From Blattabacterium sp. (Cryptocercus punctulatus) str. Cpu (lineage in GTDB: Bacteria > Bacteroidota > Bacteroidia > Flavobacteriales > Blattabacteriaceae): DNA of 64,000 nt. The stretch is from the NCBI RefSeq assembly GCF_000236405.1, contig NC_016621.1:124001-188000 (forward strand), written 5' to 3'. Positions 37,499 through 47,561 of the stretch are shown in pieces. The notes under the pieces are model-generated. The model ran no database searches and was not told the DNA's origin. It saw only the letters and a list, made by a program, of their open reading frames with translations. The first letter of the stretch is position 1. The number at the start of each line of letters is the position of its first letter. The position numbers and the translations under genes are program-made.

Positions 37499-39928
37499 TT
37501 ATCCAAAATTTTTTAATATTTCCTTTGCTCTATGGATAATTTCTATAGGAATTCCTGAAATTTTTGCTACGTGAATACCGTAACTGTGTTCACTTCCACC
37601 CTTAATCATTTTTCGCATAAAAATAATATTTTCATAAATTTTTTTTACAGATATATGATAATTTTGGATTCTTTGAAAAAAAGAACTTATTTTATTTAAT
37701 TCATGGTAATGAGTTGCAAATAAGGTAAGAGGTCTAAAAGGACTTTTATGTAAAAATTCAACAATAGACCAAGCTATAGATATTCCATCATAAGTACTTG
37801 TACCTCGTCCAATTTCATCTAAAATTAGAAAACTTCTTTTAGAAAAATTGTTTAATATATTTGCCATTTCATTCATTTCTACCATAAAAGTAGATTCTCC
37901 TAAAGAAATATTATCGGATGCACCTACTCTACTAAATATTTTATCTACTAATCCTATTTCTGCATGTTTAGCAGGCACAAAACTACCTATATGGGCCATT
38001 AATATAATAATAGCAGTTTGACGAAGAATAGCAGATTTTCCTGACATATTTGGCCCAGTTATTATAATAATTTGTTGATTTTTTTTATTTAAAATGACAT
38101 CATTAGGGATATAGGATTTTTTTGAAATAAACTGCCTTTCAATAACTGGATGTCTTCCTTTTTTGATACATAATCTAAACGAATGATTGATTTCTGGTTT
38201 TACATAATAATTTTCTAATGCAGAAAGTGAAAAGGAACATAATACATCCAATTCCGCAATTATTTTTGCATTTTTTTGTAAAGGAATTATATATTTTAAA
38301 ATTTGATTAATTAGATCATAAAAAATTTTTTTTTCGATAGAAAGTATTTTTTGTTCGGAATTTAAAATTTGTAACTCATAATTTTTTAATTCTTCAGTTG
38401 TGTATCTTTCGGAATTAGTTAATGTTTGTTTTTGTATCCAATGAGATGGTATATTGTATTTTTTTGTTTTTTTAATTTCTAAAAAATATCCAAAAATATT
38501 GTTATATCCAATTTTTAAATTATGAATTCCAGTATTTAATTTTTCATTATTACATAGTTTTTCCAAGTATTCTTTTTTGGAAAAATATAGATTACGAATA
38601 TTATCCAATTCTTTAGAAACCCCTTTTGCTATTACATTTCCTTTTTCTATATGATATGGTGTATTCGGATCTATTGTATCCAGAATTTTTTGGGATATTA
38701 TATTGCAATTTTGAAATGAATTTACAATTTCTAAAAAAGTTTTATATTTTTTATTTGAAAAAATTTTTTTTTGTATTTGAACTATAGCTGTTAAAGATTG
38801 ATGTAATCTAATTATTTCATGTGGAGAAATTTTTCCAATAGTCATTTTAGAAATTATTCGTTCTATATCATAAATTTCTTTAAGTTTTTTTTGAATAAAT
38901 GAACGAATAGAAATATTCGAAAAAAAAAATTCTACTATTTCATAACGTTTTTGTATATGAATAATATTTGTTAAAGGAAAATGTATCCAATGTTTTAATA
39001 ATCTACCTCCCATAGGAGTTATAGTTTTATCTATAATATCAATTAAGGATACCCCATTTTTATCCAAACAACGAAATATTTCTAAATTTTTAAATGTAAA
39101 ATCATCAATCCACATATGTTCTTCTTTTTTTATTCTTTTTATATTAGAAATATGTTTTATTTTATAATGTTGGGTATCGTATAAATAGTTTAATATAACA
39201 CCGGAAGCAGTAATACCAAGTTTTAAATTATCTATTCCAAAACCTTTTAAAGAGTTTGTTTTAAAATGAGATGTCAATTTTTCATATGAAAATGAATAAT
39301 TGAACATCCAATCTTCTATTAAGAAAGTATAATATTTGTCTTTTAGAAATTTTTCAAAAAAATTTTTTTCTTTTTTCTGAAAAAGAACTTCACTTGGATT
39401 AAAATGTTCTAAATATTGTAATATACTTTCTTTATTATCTTCCGCTATAAAAAAATCTCCTGTAGAAATATCTAAAAAACTTATACCTAATTTTTTTTTT
39501 CCTATATGAATAGAAGCTAAAAAATTATTTGATTTGGTTTTTAATATATTTTCGTCTATCGATATTCCTGGTGTAACTAATTCTATAACTCCTCTTTTTA
39601 CAATATTTTTTCCTTTTTTTGGTACTTCTAGTTGATCACAAATAGCTACACGATGTCCTGATCGTATTAATTTTGGTAAATAAACATTTAAAGAGTGATA
39701 AGGAAACCCAGCTAAATGAATAATAGAATGTTTTTTTTTACTAGATCTATTAGTTAAAACAATATTTAATATTTTAGAACATTTTATAGCATCTTCTCCA
39801 AAAGTTTCATAGAAATCTCCTACTTGAAATAGTAATATAGCATCTGGATATTTAGATTTTATATCATTATATTGCTTAATTAATGGAGTTTTTTCTTGCT
39901 TTATTAAAGTATTTTGGTCTTTATTCAT
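37499..39928 (-). CDS. mutS: DNA mismatch repair protein MutS
   Basis: 809 residues. The mismatch-recognition motif LLFQVGDFYETFGEDA near residue 33 carries the Phe-x-Glu wedge. The ATPase domain has Walker A ITGPNMSGKSAILRQ near 620, FSRVGASDNISLGESTFMVEM, Walker B LILDEIGRGTSTYDG and ATHYHEL. It detects mispairs and loops, notably slippage errors in homopolymers. The protein stops at AKEILKNFG, right after the helix that normally precedes a C-terminal dimer/tetramer extension, so it is probably C-terminally truncated. The stop lies next to an A-rich run. Confidence 0.95.
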   Translation of the reverse strand: MNKDQNTLIKQEKTPLIKQYNDIKSKYPDAILLFQVGDFYETFGEDAIKCSKILNIVLTNRSSKKKHSIIHLAGFPYHSLNVYLPKLIRSGHRVAICDQLEVPKKGKNIVKRGVIELVTPGISIDENILKTKSNNFLASIHIGKKKLGISFLDISTGDFFIAEDNKESILQYLEHFNPSEVLFQKKEKNFFEKFLKDKYYTFLIEDWMFNYSFSYEKLTSHFKTNSLKGFGIDNLKLGITASGVILNYLYDTQHYKIKHISNIKRIKKEEHMWIDDFTFKNLEIFRCLDKNGVSLIDIIDKTITPMGGRLLKHWIHFPLTNIIHIQKRYEIVEFFFSNISIRSFIQKKLKEIYDIERIISKMTIGKISPHEIIRLHQSLTAIVQIQKKIFSNKKYKTFLEIVNSFQNCNIISQKILDTIDPNTPYHIEKGNVIAKGVSKELDNIRNLYFSKKEYLEKLCNNEKLNTGIHNLKIGYNNIFGYFLEIKKTKKYNIPSHWIQKQTLTNSERYTTEELKNYELQILNSEQKILSIEKKIFYDLINQILKYIIPLQKNAKIIAELDVLCSFSLSALENYYVKPEINHSFRLCIKKGRHPVIERQFISKKSYIPNDVILNKKNQQIIIITGPNMSGKSAILRQTAIIILMAHIGSFVPAKHAEIGLVDKIFSRVGASDNISLGESTFMVEMNEMANILNNFSKRSFLILDEIGRGTSTYDGISIAWSIVEFLHKSPFRPLTLFATHYHELNKISSFFQRIQNYHISVKKIYENIIFMRKMIKGGSEHSYGIHVAKISGIPIEIIHRAKEILKNFG

Positions 39929-40025
39929 ACCTAATAGTATTTAAAAATAAAGTAGGGGATTTTTTTATAATATAAAAAGTTTAATTAAGGAAATAAAAAC
40001 CTTTTTTTTTAAATATGAATTTATT

Positions 40026-43000
40026 ATGTTAAAAAAATTTAAAGAATATAAAAAATTAAATCTCAAAAGTATTTCTAAAGAAATAACTCAATATTGGGAA
40101 AAAAATAAAATTATTCAAAAAAGTTTTCAATTTAGAAAAAATCTTAATAAAAAGGATAGATCTTCATATCATATTTTATATGAAGGGCCTCCTTCTTTAA
40201 ATGGAAGTCCTGGTATTCATCATACAGTATCTAGAACTATAAAAGATATATTTTGTAGATATCATACTCTTAAAGGGAAGATAGTAATTAGAAAAGCGGG
40301 ATGGGATACTCATGGATTACCTATAGAACTTAATGTAGAAAAAAAAATAGGAATTACTAAAAATGATATAGGAAAAAATATAAGTATAGAAAAGTATAAT
40401 AATATTTGTAAATATTTTGTCAAAAAATCAATGAAAAAATGGATAAAATTTACAAATAAAATAGGATATTGGATAGATCTTAAAAATTCATTTATAACAT
40501 ATAAAACTAAATATATAGAAAGTGTATGGTGGTTGATAAAAAAATTATATAAAAAAAAAATTATTTATAAAGGTTATACTATACAACCTTATTCTCCAGC
40601 AGCAGGTACCGGATTAAGTTATCATGAATTAAATATGCCAGGAACCTATAAAAAAGTAAAACAAATAACTCCTACTTTAAAATTTAAAGCGATAAAAAGT
40701 ACTTTACCAAAAGAAATTCAAAAGTTTTTAGGAGATATATATTTAATATCTTGGACTACTACTCCTTGGACACTTCCATCCAATACAGCATTAGCTATTG
40801 GATCGGATATAGATTATGTTTTAGTAAAAACTTATTGTCCTTATAATTTTTTAAAAGAGAACATTATTTTAGCTGAAAAATTAATTTATAAAATATTATT
40901 ACCAAATAAATTTTATTCCGTATCAAATAATTATGAATTTGATCGATCAAAAATTGAAAATAAAAATAAAATTCCTTATTATATAGCATATAAATTCAAA
41001 GGAAAAGATCTTTTTAAAAGTAGATATGAACAATTATTACCTTGGTTTAAACCTTATCAAGAAGAAAACAATGCTTTTCAAATAATAAATGGTGATGGTT
41101 ATGTTAATGAAAATGAAGGAACTGGAATTATTCATATAGCTCCTACATTTGGAATAGATGATTTAAAAATAGCTAAAAAAAATAACATTCCATCTATGTT
41201 AATTTTAAATGAAAAAAATATTCCTATTCCTTTAGTAGATATGCAAGGAAAATTTTTAAATTGTTATCCTCATGGATTTAGTGGAAAATATGTTAAAAAT
41301 GATTTTAATACTAATATAAATACAAAACTAGTTTCTGTAGATCATGAAATAGTTTCCTTTCTTGAAAAAGAAAAAAAACTTTTCAAAGTAGAAATGTATA
41401 CACATTTTTATCCACATTGTTGGAGAACTGAAAAACCTATTCTTTATTATCCTTTATATTCATGGTTCATAAAAACAACAAAAATAAGAGAAAAATTAAT
41501 TTCTTTAAATAAAAAAATTAATTGGATTCCTAAATTTATAGGAAAAAAACGTTTTGATACTTGGTTGAAAAATATAAGAGATTGGAATTTATCACGTTCT
41601 AGATATTGGGGGACTCCTTTACCAATTTGGAGAACAAAAGATGGAAAAGAAGAATTAGTTATAGGATCTATTAAAGAATTATTTTTAGAAATTCAAAAAT
41701 CTATTGAATATGAGTTTATGTCATACAATATATTAGAAAATTTTATTCCGGATGATATGAGAGATGAAAATTATGAAAAAATAGATTTGCATAAACATTT
41801 TTTAGATAAAATTATATTGGTTTCTCGTAAAGGAGCTCCAATGAAGAGAGAATCGGATTTAATAGATGTATGGTTTGATTCTGGAGCTATGCCATATGCT
41901 CAATTTCATTATCCTTTTGAAAATAGAAAATATATTGATGAATATCAATTTTTTCCTTCAGATTTTATTGCGGAAGGGATTGACCAAACAAGAGGATGGT
42001 TTTTCACATTACATACTATTAGTTCATTATTATTTAATTCTATAGCATATAAAAATGTTTTATCTACTGGTTTAGTATTAGATAAAAAAGGAAATAAAAT
42101 GTCTAAAAGTAAAGGAAATACTATCAATCCTTTTGAATTAATAGAAAATTATGGGGCTGATGCAATACGTTGGTATATTATATTTAATTCTGAACCTTGG
42201 GATAATTTAAAATTTGATATAAAAGGAATTGATAGAGGAATTAATAAATTTTTTAGAACACTTTATAATGTTTATTCTTTTTTTGTTTTATATGCTAATA
42301 TAGACGGATTTTCCTATAAAGAAAAAGACTGTTCTTTAAAAAATTACACTGAATTAGATCTTTGGTTACTTTCTGAATTAAATACAATGATTAAAAAAGT
42401 AGATGAATCTTATAAAGATTATAATCCTACTAAAGTTTCTCGTATTATTTCATTTTTTGTATTAGATCAATTAAGTAATTGGTATATAAGACTATGTCGT
42501 AGAAGATTTTGGAAAGAAGAATATACAAATAATAAAATTGTAGCATATCAATTACTTTATAAATGTTTAATTACAATTTCTAAATTATTATCTCCTATCG
42601 CTCCATTTTTTTCGGAAAAATTATATATTGACCTAAACTCTATCACAAAAAGAGAAACTTTTGAAAGTATTCATTTTACTAATTTTCCGATCTATGATTT
42701 ATCATTTATAAATAAAGAATTAGAAAAAAGAATGCTTTTAGTTCAAAGGATTACTACTATGAGTTTTTCTATAAGAAAAAAAAATGGAATAAAAATTCGT
42801 CAACCTTTGAAAAAATTACTCATTTTAATTCGTGATGAAAAAATACGTTTTGAATTGAAAAAAATATCTGAAATTCTTAAACAAGAAATAAATGTAAAAA
42901 ATATTGAATTTATGGAATCTTATAATGATTTAGAATCAGTTAAATATATTCAACCAAACTATAAATCTATCGGTTCTAGATTTGGAAATAAAACTCCAAT

Positions 43001-43388
43001 CATATCGGAAATAATTCAAAAATTTACTCAAGATAAAATTAAAGAAATCGAATATAAAAAAAAATATATTTTTTTTCTTCAAGGAGAAAAATTTATATTA
43101 TTTTTAAACGATGTAAAAATTACTACCGAATTTATTAAAAATTGGTCTGTCATATTTGATAATGAACTTACAATAGCTTTAGATTTACATATTACGAATT
43201 CTCTTTGGGAAGAAGGTGTTATAAGAGAATTAATTAGATATATACAAGAATTAAGAAAAAAGTGTAACTACCAGGTTATTGACAAAATATTTATATATAT
43301 AAATGCTATTCAAAGAATACAATCTATTATACAGAAGAATAAAAACTTTCTTTGTAAAGAGACTCTTGCAGTAGATTATTTTTTTTAG
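40026..43388 (+). CDS. ileS: Isoleucine--tRNA ligase
   Basis: 1120 residues. The class I signature is EGPPSLNGSPGIHH near residue 55 (HIGH variant GIHH), the editing domain has SWTTTPWTLPSNTALA, WDTHGLPIE is present, and the KMSKS loop is GNKMSKSKGNTINP near 695. The long C-terminal region and length fit the eukaryote-like type found in Bacteroidota. It charges tRNA-Ile and hydrolyses Val-tRNA-Ile. First gene of an ileS, DksA-like, lspA cluster. Confidence 0.97.
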   Translation: MLKKFKEYKKLNLKSISKEITQYWEKNKIIQKSFQFRKNLNKKDRSSYHILYEGPPSLNGSPGIHHTVSRTIKDIFCRYHTLKGKIVIRKAGWDTHGLPIELNVEKKIGITKNDIGKNISIEKYNNICKYFVKKSMKKWIKFTNKIGYWIDLKNSFITYKTKYIESVWWLIKKLYKKKIIYKGYTIQPYSPAAGTGLSYHELNMPGTYKKVKQITPTLKFKAIKSTLPKEIQKFLGDIYLISWTTTPWTLPSNTALAIGSDIDYVLVKTYCPYNFLKENIILAEKLIYKILLPNKFYSVSNNYEFDRSKIENKNKIPYYIAYKFKGKDLFKSRYEQLLPWFKPYQEENNAFQIINGDGYVNENEGTGIIHIAPTFGIDDLKIAKKNNIPSMLILNEKNIPIPLVDMQGKFLNCYPHGFSGKYVKNDFNTNINTKLVSVDHEIVSFLEKEKKLFKVEMYTHFYPHCWRTEKPILYYPLYSWFIKTTKIREKLISLNKKINWIPKFIGKKRFDTWLKNIRDWNLSRSRYWGTPLPIWRTKDGKEELVIGSIKELFLEIQKSIEYEFMSYNILENFIPDDMRDENYEKIDLHKHFLDKIILVSRKGAPMKRESDLIDVWFDSGAMPYAQFHYPFENRKYIDEYQFFPSDFIAEGIDQTRGWFFTLHTISSLLFNSIAYKNVLSTGLVLDKKGNKMSKSKGNTINPFELIENYGADAIRWYIIFNSEPWDNLKFDIKGIDRGINKFFRTLYNVYSFFVLYANIDGFSYKEKDCSLKNYTELDLWLLSELNTMIKKVDESYKDYNPTKVSRIISFFVLDQLSNWYIRLCRRRFWKEEYTNNKIVAYQLLYKCLITISKLLSPIAPFFSEKLYIDLNSITKRETFESIHFTNFPIYDLSFINKELEKRMLLVQRITTMSFSIRKKNGIKIRQPLKKLLILIRDEKIRFELKKISEILKQEINVKNIEFMESYNDLESVKYIQPNYKSIGSRFGNKTPIISEIIQKFTQDKIKEIEYKKKYIFFLQGEKFILFLNDVKITTEFIKNWSVIFDNELTIALDLHITNSLWEEGVIRELIRYIQELRKKCNYQVIDKIFIYINAIQRIQSIIQKNKNFLCKETLAVDYFF

Positions 43389-43478
43389 AAAAAAAATATA
43401 GGAAAAAAAAGGCGTAAAAATCGATTTTGAAAAAAATCCAATATATATATTAATTCGAAAAATCGAAAATACATAAAA

Positions 43479-43874
43479 ATGAAAGAGCCAGACAAACAAA
43501 GATATTCGATGGAAGAAAGAAAAGAATTTCGTAAACTTATACTTAAAAAATTAGAAAAGGTAAAAAAAGATTTATCAATTCTTAAAGATAATTTTGATAA
43601 TGATCAAAATAATGGTACAGATGATACTTATCCTACATTTAAAGCTTTTGAAGAAGGATCTGAAACACTTAGTAAAGAACAAAATGCTCAAATTTTGGAA
43701 CATTTAAAAAAATTTATACAAAGTTTAAATTCTGCTTTGATTAGAGTTGAAAATAAAGATTACGGAATTTGTCGTATTACAAAAAAATTGATACCTAAAG
43801 CACGTCTTATGGCAGTTCCACATACTACTTTAAGTATTGAAGGGAAGAGACAGGTAGAAAATCAAAAAAAGTAA
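43479..43874 (+). CDS. DksA/TraR-family regulator
   Basis: 131 residues. A predicted coiled-coil hairpin (RKLILKKLEKVKKDLSIL) precedes the C-terminal segment YGICRITKKLIPKARLMAVPHT, which corresponds to the DksA/TraR zinc-finger fold. Only one of the zinc cysteines is present, as is common in Bacteroidota members. These proteins bind the RNA polymerase secondary channel and modulate rRNA and stress promoters; the actual targets here are unknown. It sits between ileS (90 bp) and lspA (12 bp). Confidence 0.88.
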   Translation: MKEPDKQRYSMEERKEFRKLILKKLEKVKKDLSILKDNFDNDQNNGTDDTYPTFKAFEEGSETLSKEQNAQILEHLKKFIQSLNSALIRVENKDYGICRITKKLIPKARLMAVPHTTLSIEGKRQVENQKK

Positions 43875-43886
43875 ATTTTTAATTTT

Positions 43887-44519
43887 TTGAAAAAGATATT
43901 TTTAAGTATTTTTCCTATTATTTTAATAGATCAGATTTTAAAAATTTATATAAAAACTCACTTTGAACTAGGAAAAGGAGTTCCGATATTTTTCATTTTT
44001 TTTGGATTTTTTTTTGTAGAAAATCCTGGAATGGCATATGGTATATCTATTGCTCCTGGATATTTTGGAAAAATTCTTTTAAGTTTTTTTCGTTTTATTG
44101 TAGTTTTATTCATATTTTTTTTTCTTTATAAAAATATAAAGAAGAAATCTTCAAATTATTTAATTATTCCAACTATTTTTATCCTTTCAGGAGCTATCGG
44201 TAATCTTTTAGATAGTTTTTTATATGGATTATTATTTGATACAGGTACCATTTACAATCAAGAATCTCATAAATGGATTTCTTATTCTGGAATTTCAAAT
44301 ATATTCCCTTGGAATGGTGGGTATGCTTCCTTGATGAAAGGATGTGTAGTTGACATGTTTTATTTTCCTATTTTTAATATTTATATTCCTTCTTGGACTC
44401 CATTTTTTTGGAGGATATTAATTTTTCAATTTTTTAAACCAGTTTTTAATTTTTCTGATTTTATAATATCTATTGGAATTATTTTATTGTTAATTTTTAA
44501 AAAAAAATTAAACATGTAA
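43887..44519 (+). CDS. lspA: Signal peptidase II (prolipoprotein signal peptidase)
   Basis: 210 residues from a TTG start (MKKIFLSIFPIILIDQILK in translation). Four membrane helices and both catalytic Asp regions, GAIGNLLDSFLYG and GCVVDMFYFP, are present. The FVENPGMAYG motif is the family's N-E-G-A-like segment. It cuts signal peptides from lipid-modified prolipoproteins, of which the product at 35183-35467 could be one. It is longer than the usual ~165 residues, because of the Bacteroidota insertion between the two Asp motifs. Confidence 0.94.
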   Translation: MKKIFLSIFPIILIDQILKIYIKTHFELGKGVPIFFIFFGFFFVENPGMAYGISIAPGYFGKILLSFFRFIVVLFIFFFLYKNIKKKSSNYLIIPTIFILSGAIGNLLDSFLYGLLFDTGTIYNQESHKWISYSGISNIFPWNGGYASLMKGCVVDMFYFPIFNIYIPSWTPFFWRILIFQFFKPVFNFSDFIISIGIILLLIFKKKLNM

Positions 44520-44613
44520 AGATTTTTTGATAATTATAAAAATCTCCATAGATTTGTACCTACCTGATTTTTATTATTTATTGGTAGAAAATTGTTTTGA
44601 ACGAAACCAAACA

Positions 44614-44687
44614 GCCGGTGTAGCTCAGATGGTCAGAGCACGTGATTTGTAATCTCGGTGTCGTGGGTTCGAATCCCTCCTCCGGCT
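44614..44687 (+). tRNA. tRNA-Thr (UGU), with three U-U stem mismatches
   Basis: 74 nt. Anticodon loop TTTGTAA (anticodon TGT). Three helices each hold one T-T pair: acceptor GCCGGTG/CTCCGGC (6-67), anticodon stem CGTGA/TCTCG (29-41) and T stem GTGGG/CCCTC (50-64). The D stem GCTC/GAGC is perfect. First of four tRNAs before tuf. Confidence 0.93.
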
Positions 44688-44694
44688 TTTTTTT

Positions 44695-44778
<84 letters not shown>

Positions 44779-44812
44779 TTTTTTTTTATATAGTAATCGT
44801 ATAATAAAAAAA

Positions 44813-44886
44813 GCGGAAGTAGCTCAGTTGGTTAGAGCATCATCCTTCCAAGTTGAATGTCGCGGGTTCGAATCCCGTCTTCCGCT
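44813..44886 (+). tRNA. tRNA-Gly (UCC)
   Basis: 74 nt plus a following CCA at 44887-44889. Acceptor GCGGAAG pairs with CTTCCGC, anticodon loop CTTCCAA (anticodon TCC), and the anticodon stem TCATC/GTTGA contains one T-T mismatch. Confidence 0.94.
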
Positions 44887-44901
44887 CCAATTATGATTAT
44901 G

Positions 44902-44973
44902 GCCAATGTAGCTCAGAGGTAGAGCACTTCCTTGGTAAGGAAGAGGGCACGGGTTCAAATCCCGCCATTGGCT
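44902..44973 (+). tRNA. tRNA-Thr (GGU)
   Basis: 72 nt. Acceptor GCCAATG pairs with CATTGGC, anticodon stem CTTCC/GGAAG around TTGGTAA (anticodon GGT). All stems pair fully. It lies 52 bp before tuf. Confidence 0.95.
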
Positions 44974-45025
44974 TTTTTTTAAATTTTTTGAAAATTATTA
45001 AAATTGTTAGAAATTATTATTTATC

Positions 45026-46213
45026 ATGGCAAAAGAAAAATTTAAACGTGACAAACCACATTTAAATATAGGGACTACAGGTCACGTAGATCATGGAAAA
45101 ACTACTTTAACAGCAGCCATTACAAAAGTGTTGTCAAAAATGGGACTTGCAGAAGAAAAAAGTTTTGATGCAATTGATAATGCTCCAGAAGAGAAAGCTA
45201 GAGGAATTACTATCAATACTTCTCATGTAGAATATGAAACAAAAAAAAGACATTATGCTCATGTAGATTGTCCTGGACATGCAGATTATGTTAAAAATAT
45301 GATTACGGGAGCTGCTCAAATGGATGGTGCAATTTTAGTAGTTGCGGCCACGGATGGACCAATGCCTCAAACAAGAGAACATATTTTATTGTCACGTCAA
45401 GTTGGTGTTCCTAAGATAATTGTTTTTATGAACAAAGTCGATCAAGTAGATGATCCAGAATTATTAGAATTAGTAGAAATGGAGATCCGTGAATTACTAT
45501 CCAAATATGAGTATGATGGAGAAAATATTCCTATTGTCCAAGGATCCGCTTTGGGGGCTTTAAATGGAGAAGAAAAATGGATTAAAAAAATTCAAGAACT
45601 TATGAATATTTTGGATGAATATATTCCAGATCCAGTTCGTGAAATGGATAAACCATTTTTAATGCCTATCGAAGATGTATTTACTATAACGGGAAGAGGA
45701 ACCGTAGCTACAGGTCGTATTGAAACTGGAATTATAAATACAGGAGATTTAGTAGATATTATAGGATATTGGGAAAAACAATTATCATCTACAGTAACAG
45801 GAGTGGAAATGTTTCGTAAAATATTGGATCGTGGACAAGCTGGAGATAATGTAGGTTTATTATTGCGTGGAATAGAAAAAAAAGATATAAAACGTGGAAT
45901 GGTCATTGGAAAACCGGGATCTATAAAACCTCATAAAAAATTTAAAGCAGAAGTTTATATTCTTACGAAAGAAGAAGGTGGTAGGCATACTCCTTTTCAT
46001 GAAAAATATCGTCCTCAATTTTATTTAAGAACAACTGATGTTACGGGAGAAATACATTTATTAGGAGGTATAGAAATGGTGATGCCGGGAGATAATATCT
46101 CTATGGAAGTTAGTTTACATCAACCGGTTGCTTTAAGTGAAAATTTGCGTTTTGCTATTCGTGAAGGTGGTAAAACAGTTGGTGCTGGGCAAGTTATTAA
46201 ACTTATGGATTAA
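45026..46213 (+). CDS. tuf: Elongation factor Tu
   Basis: 395 residues. G1 [15 protein letters not shown] near residue 19, switch [14 protein letters not shown] near 81, NKVDQVDD and the SALGAL motif are intact, with beta-barrel domains 2 and 3 of full length ending [12 protein letters not shown]-Tu brings aminoacyl-tRNA to the ribosome. The tRNA-Thr-Tyr-Gly-Thr / tuf / tRNA-Trp / secE arrangement is classic in bacteria. The start is ATG; no second tuf copy is in the window. Confidence 0.98.
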   Translation: MAKEKFKRDKPHLNIGTTGHVDHGKTTLTAAITKVLSKMGLAEEKSFDAIDNAPEEKARGITINTSHVEYETKKRHYAHVDCPGHADYVKNMITGAAQMDGAILVVAATDGPMPQTREHILLSRQVGVPKIIVFMNKVDQVDDPELLELVEMEIRELLSKYEYDGENIPIVQGSALGALNGEEKWIKKIQELMNILDEYIPDPVREMDKPFLMPIEDVFTITGRGTVATGRIETGIINTGDLVDIIGYWEKQLSSTVTGVEMFRKILDRGQAGDNVGLLLRGIEKKDIKRGMVIGKPGSIKPHKKFKAEVYILTKEEGGRHTPFHEKYRPQFYLRTTDVTGEIHLLGGIEMVMPGDNISMEVSLHQPVALSENLRFAIREGGKTVGAGQVIKLMD

Positions 46214-46236
46214 TAATTTTTTTTAAAAAAAATAAA

Positions 46237-46309
46237 ACGGATGTAGCTTAGATGGTAGAGCATCGGTCTCCAAAACCGAAGGTCGTAAGTTCGAACCTTA
46301 CCATCCGTG
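46237..46309 (+). tRNA. tRNA-Trp (CCA)
   Basis: 73 nt. Acceptor ACGGATG pairs with CATCCGT, anticodon stem TCGGT/ACCGA with loop CTCCAAA (anticodon CCA), discriminator G. It lies between tuf and secE. Confidence 0.95.
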
Positions 46310-46342
46310 CATAATCGTATAGATATATTATCGTATATAATT

Positions 46343-46528
46343 TTGAAAAAAAAAAATTATTTTTGGGGGATTTACGATGAATTTTTTTATTGCATTACAT
46401 GGCCTAAGTGGATAAATTTACAAATTACTACATTAATAGTATCGTTTTTTTCTATATTTTTATCCATATTTTTATATGGTGTAGATGGTCTATTTATTTT
46501 TTTTATTAAAAAATTGTTTTCCTTATAA
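46343..46528 (+). CDS. secE: Preprotein translocase subunit SecE
   Basis: 61 residues if it starts at the TTG at 46343. An ATG at 46307 in the same frame would begin inside the 3' end of tRNA-Trp and is unlikely. The signature YDEFFYCITWPKWINLQITT corresponds to the SecE amphipathic helix and conserved TWP. One membrane segment follows (LIVSFFSIFLSIFLYGVDGL). SecE stabilises SecY. Just after the TTG lies an A11 run (46346-46356), so the 5' end could be affected by slippage. nusG follows by 15 bp. Confidence 0.85.
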   Translation: MKKKNYFWGIYDEFFYCITWPKWINLQITTLIVSFFSIFLSIFLYGVDGLFIFFIKKLFSL

Positions 46529-46543
46529 AAATATAAAAGTTAG

Positions 46544-47092
46544 ATGAGTAATTTAGAAAGAAAATGGTATGTTTTAAAAACTATTAGTGGTCAAGAAAAT
46601 AAGGTAAAATTATATATTGAAAATGAAATAATAAATAATGGATTTAAAGAATGTATAGGTCAGGTTTTAGTTCCTATTGAAAAAGTGATACAAATGAGAA
46701 GAGGAAAAAAAATTCACAGGGAAAAAGTTTATTATCCAGGATATGTCATGATAGAAACAAATCTTGAAGTAGAAACTATTCACGCAATTAAGAATGTTCC
46801 AGGTGTTATTAATTTTTTAAGTGATGGAAAAGGAGGATCTGCTATTCCTATGCGAAAAGAAGAGGTAAATAAAATGTTGGGAAAAATGGATCAATTATCC
46901 GAAAATTATGAAAATATTAGTATTTCATTTATAATTGGTGAAACTATCAAAGTCATAGATGGTCCTTTTAGTGGTTTTAATGGAACTATTGAAAAAATTA
47001 ATGAAGAAAAACGAAAATTAGAATTAGCAGTTTTAATTTTTGGAAGAAAAACTCCTTTAGAATTAAATTTTACACAAATAGAAAAAATTTAA
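46544..47092 (+). CDS. nusG: Transcription termination/antitermination factor NusG
   Basis: 182 residues. The NGN domain has KWYVLKTISGQENKVK at the N-terminus and YYPGYVMIE near residue 65. The C-terminal KOW domain has GETIKVIDGPFSGFNGTIEKI. It couples RNA polymerase with Rho or the ribosome. Second gene of secE-nusG-rplK-rplA-rplJ-rplL-rpoB-rpoC. Confidence 0.97.
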   Translation: MSNLERKWYVLKTISGQENKVKLYIENEIINNGFKECIGQVLVPIEKVIQMRRGKKIHREKVYYPGYVMIETNLEVETIHAIKNVPGVINFLSDGKGGSAIPMRKEEVNKMLGKMDQLSENYENISISFIIGETIKVIDGPFSGFNGTIEKINEEKRKLELAVLIFGRKTPLELNFTQIEKI

Positions 47093-47104
47093 TTAAAAGT
47101 AAAA

Positions 47105-47536
47105 ATGGGTAAAAAAATAGTTAAAAAAATAAAAATACAAAAAATCAATGGTGGAAATGCTAATCCATCACCACCTATTGGTCCAATTTTAGGAAGTTCT
47201 GGGGTAAATATAATGGAATTTTGTAAAAAATATAATTTAAAAACTAAGGAAAGAAAGGGGGAAATCTGCCCAGTAATTATTACTATCTATGAGGATAAAT
47301 CTTTTTCTTTTATAATTAAAAAACCTCCAATATCTATTCAGTTACTAAATATAATTAAAGTAGAAAAAGGATCTAAGGAACCAAATCGTTCTAAAATTGG
47401 AAAAATAAGTTTAAATCAAATTAAAATGATTGCAAAAAATAAAATGGAAGATTTGAATTGTTATTCAATTAAATCAGCTATATCCATGATATGTGGAACT
47501 GCACGTTCTATGGGAATCGAAATTTATAAAAAATAA
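47105..47536 (+). CDS. rplK: 50S ribosomal protein L11
   Basis: 143 residues. The N-terminal NANPSPPIGPILGSSGVNIM with its proline-rich loop and the C-terminal rRNA-binding SAISMICGTARSMGIEI are the L11 hallmarks. It forms the GTPase-associated centre with 23S rRNA. rplA follows 25 bp downstream. Confidence 0.97.
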   Translation: MGKKIVKKIKIQKINGGNANPSPPIGPILGSSGVNIMEFCKKYNLKTKERKGEICPVIITIYEDKSFSFIIKKPPISIQLLNIIKVEKGSKEPNRSKIGKISLNQIKMIAKNKMEDLNCYSIKSAISMICGTARSMGIEIYKK

Positions 47537-47561
47537 AAGTATATTCTTATTTTTTTTTATC

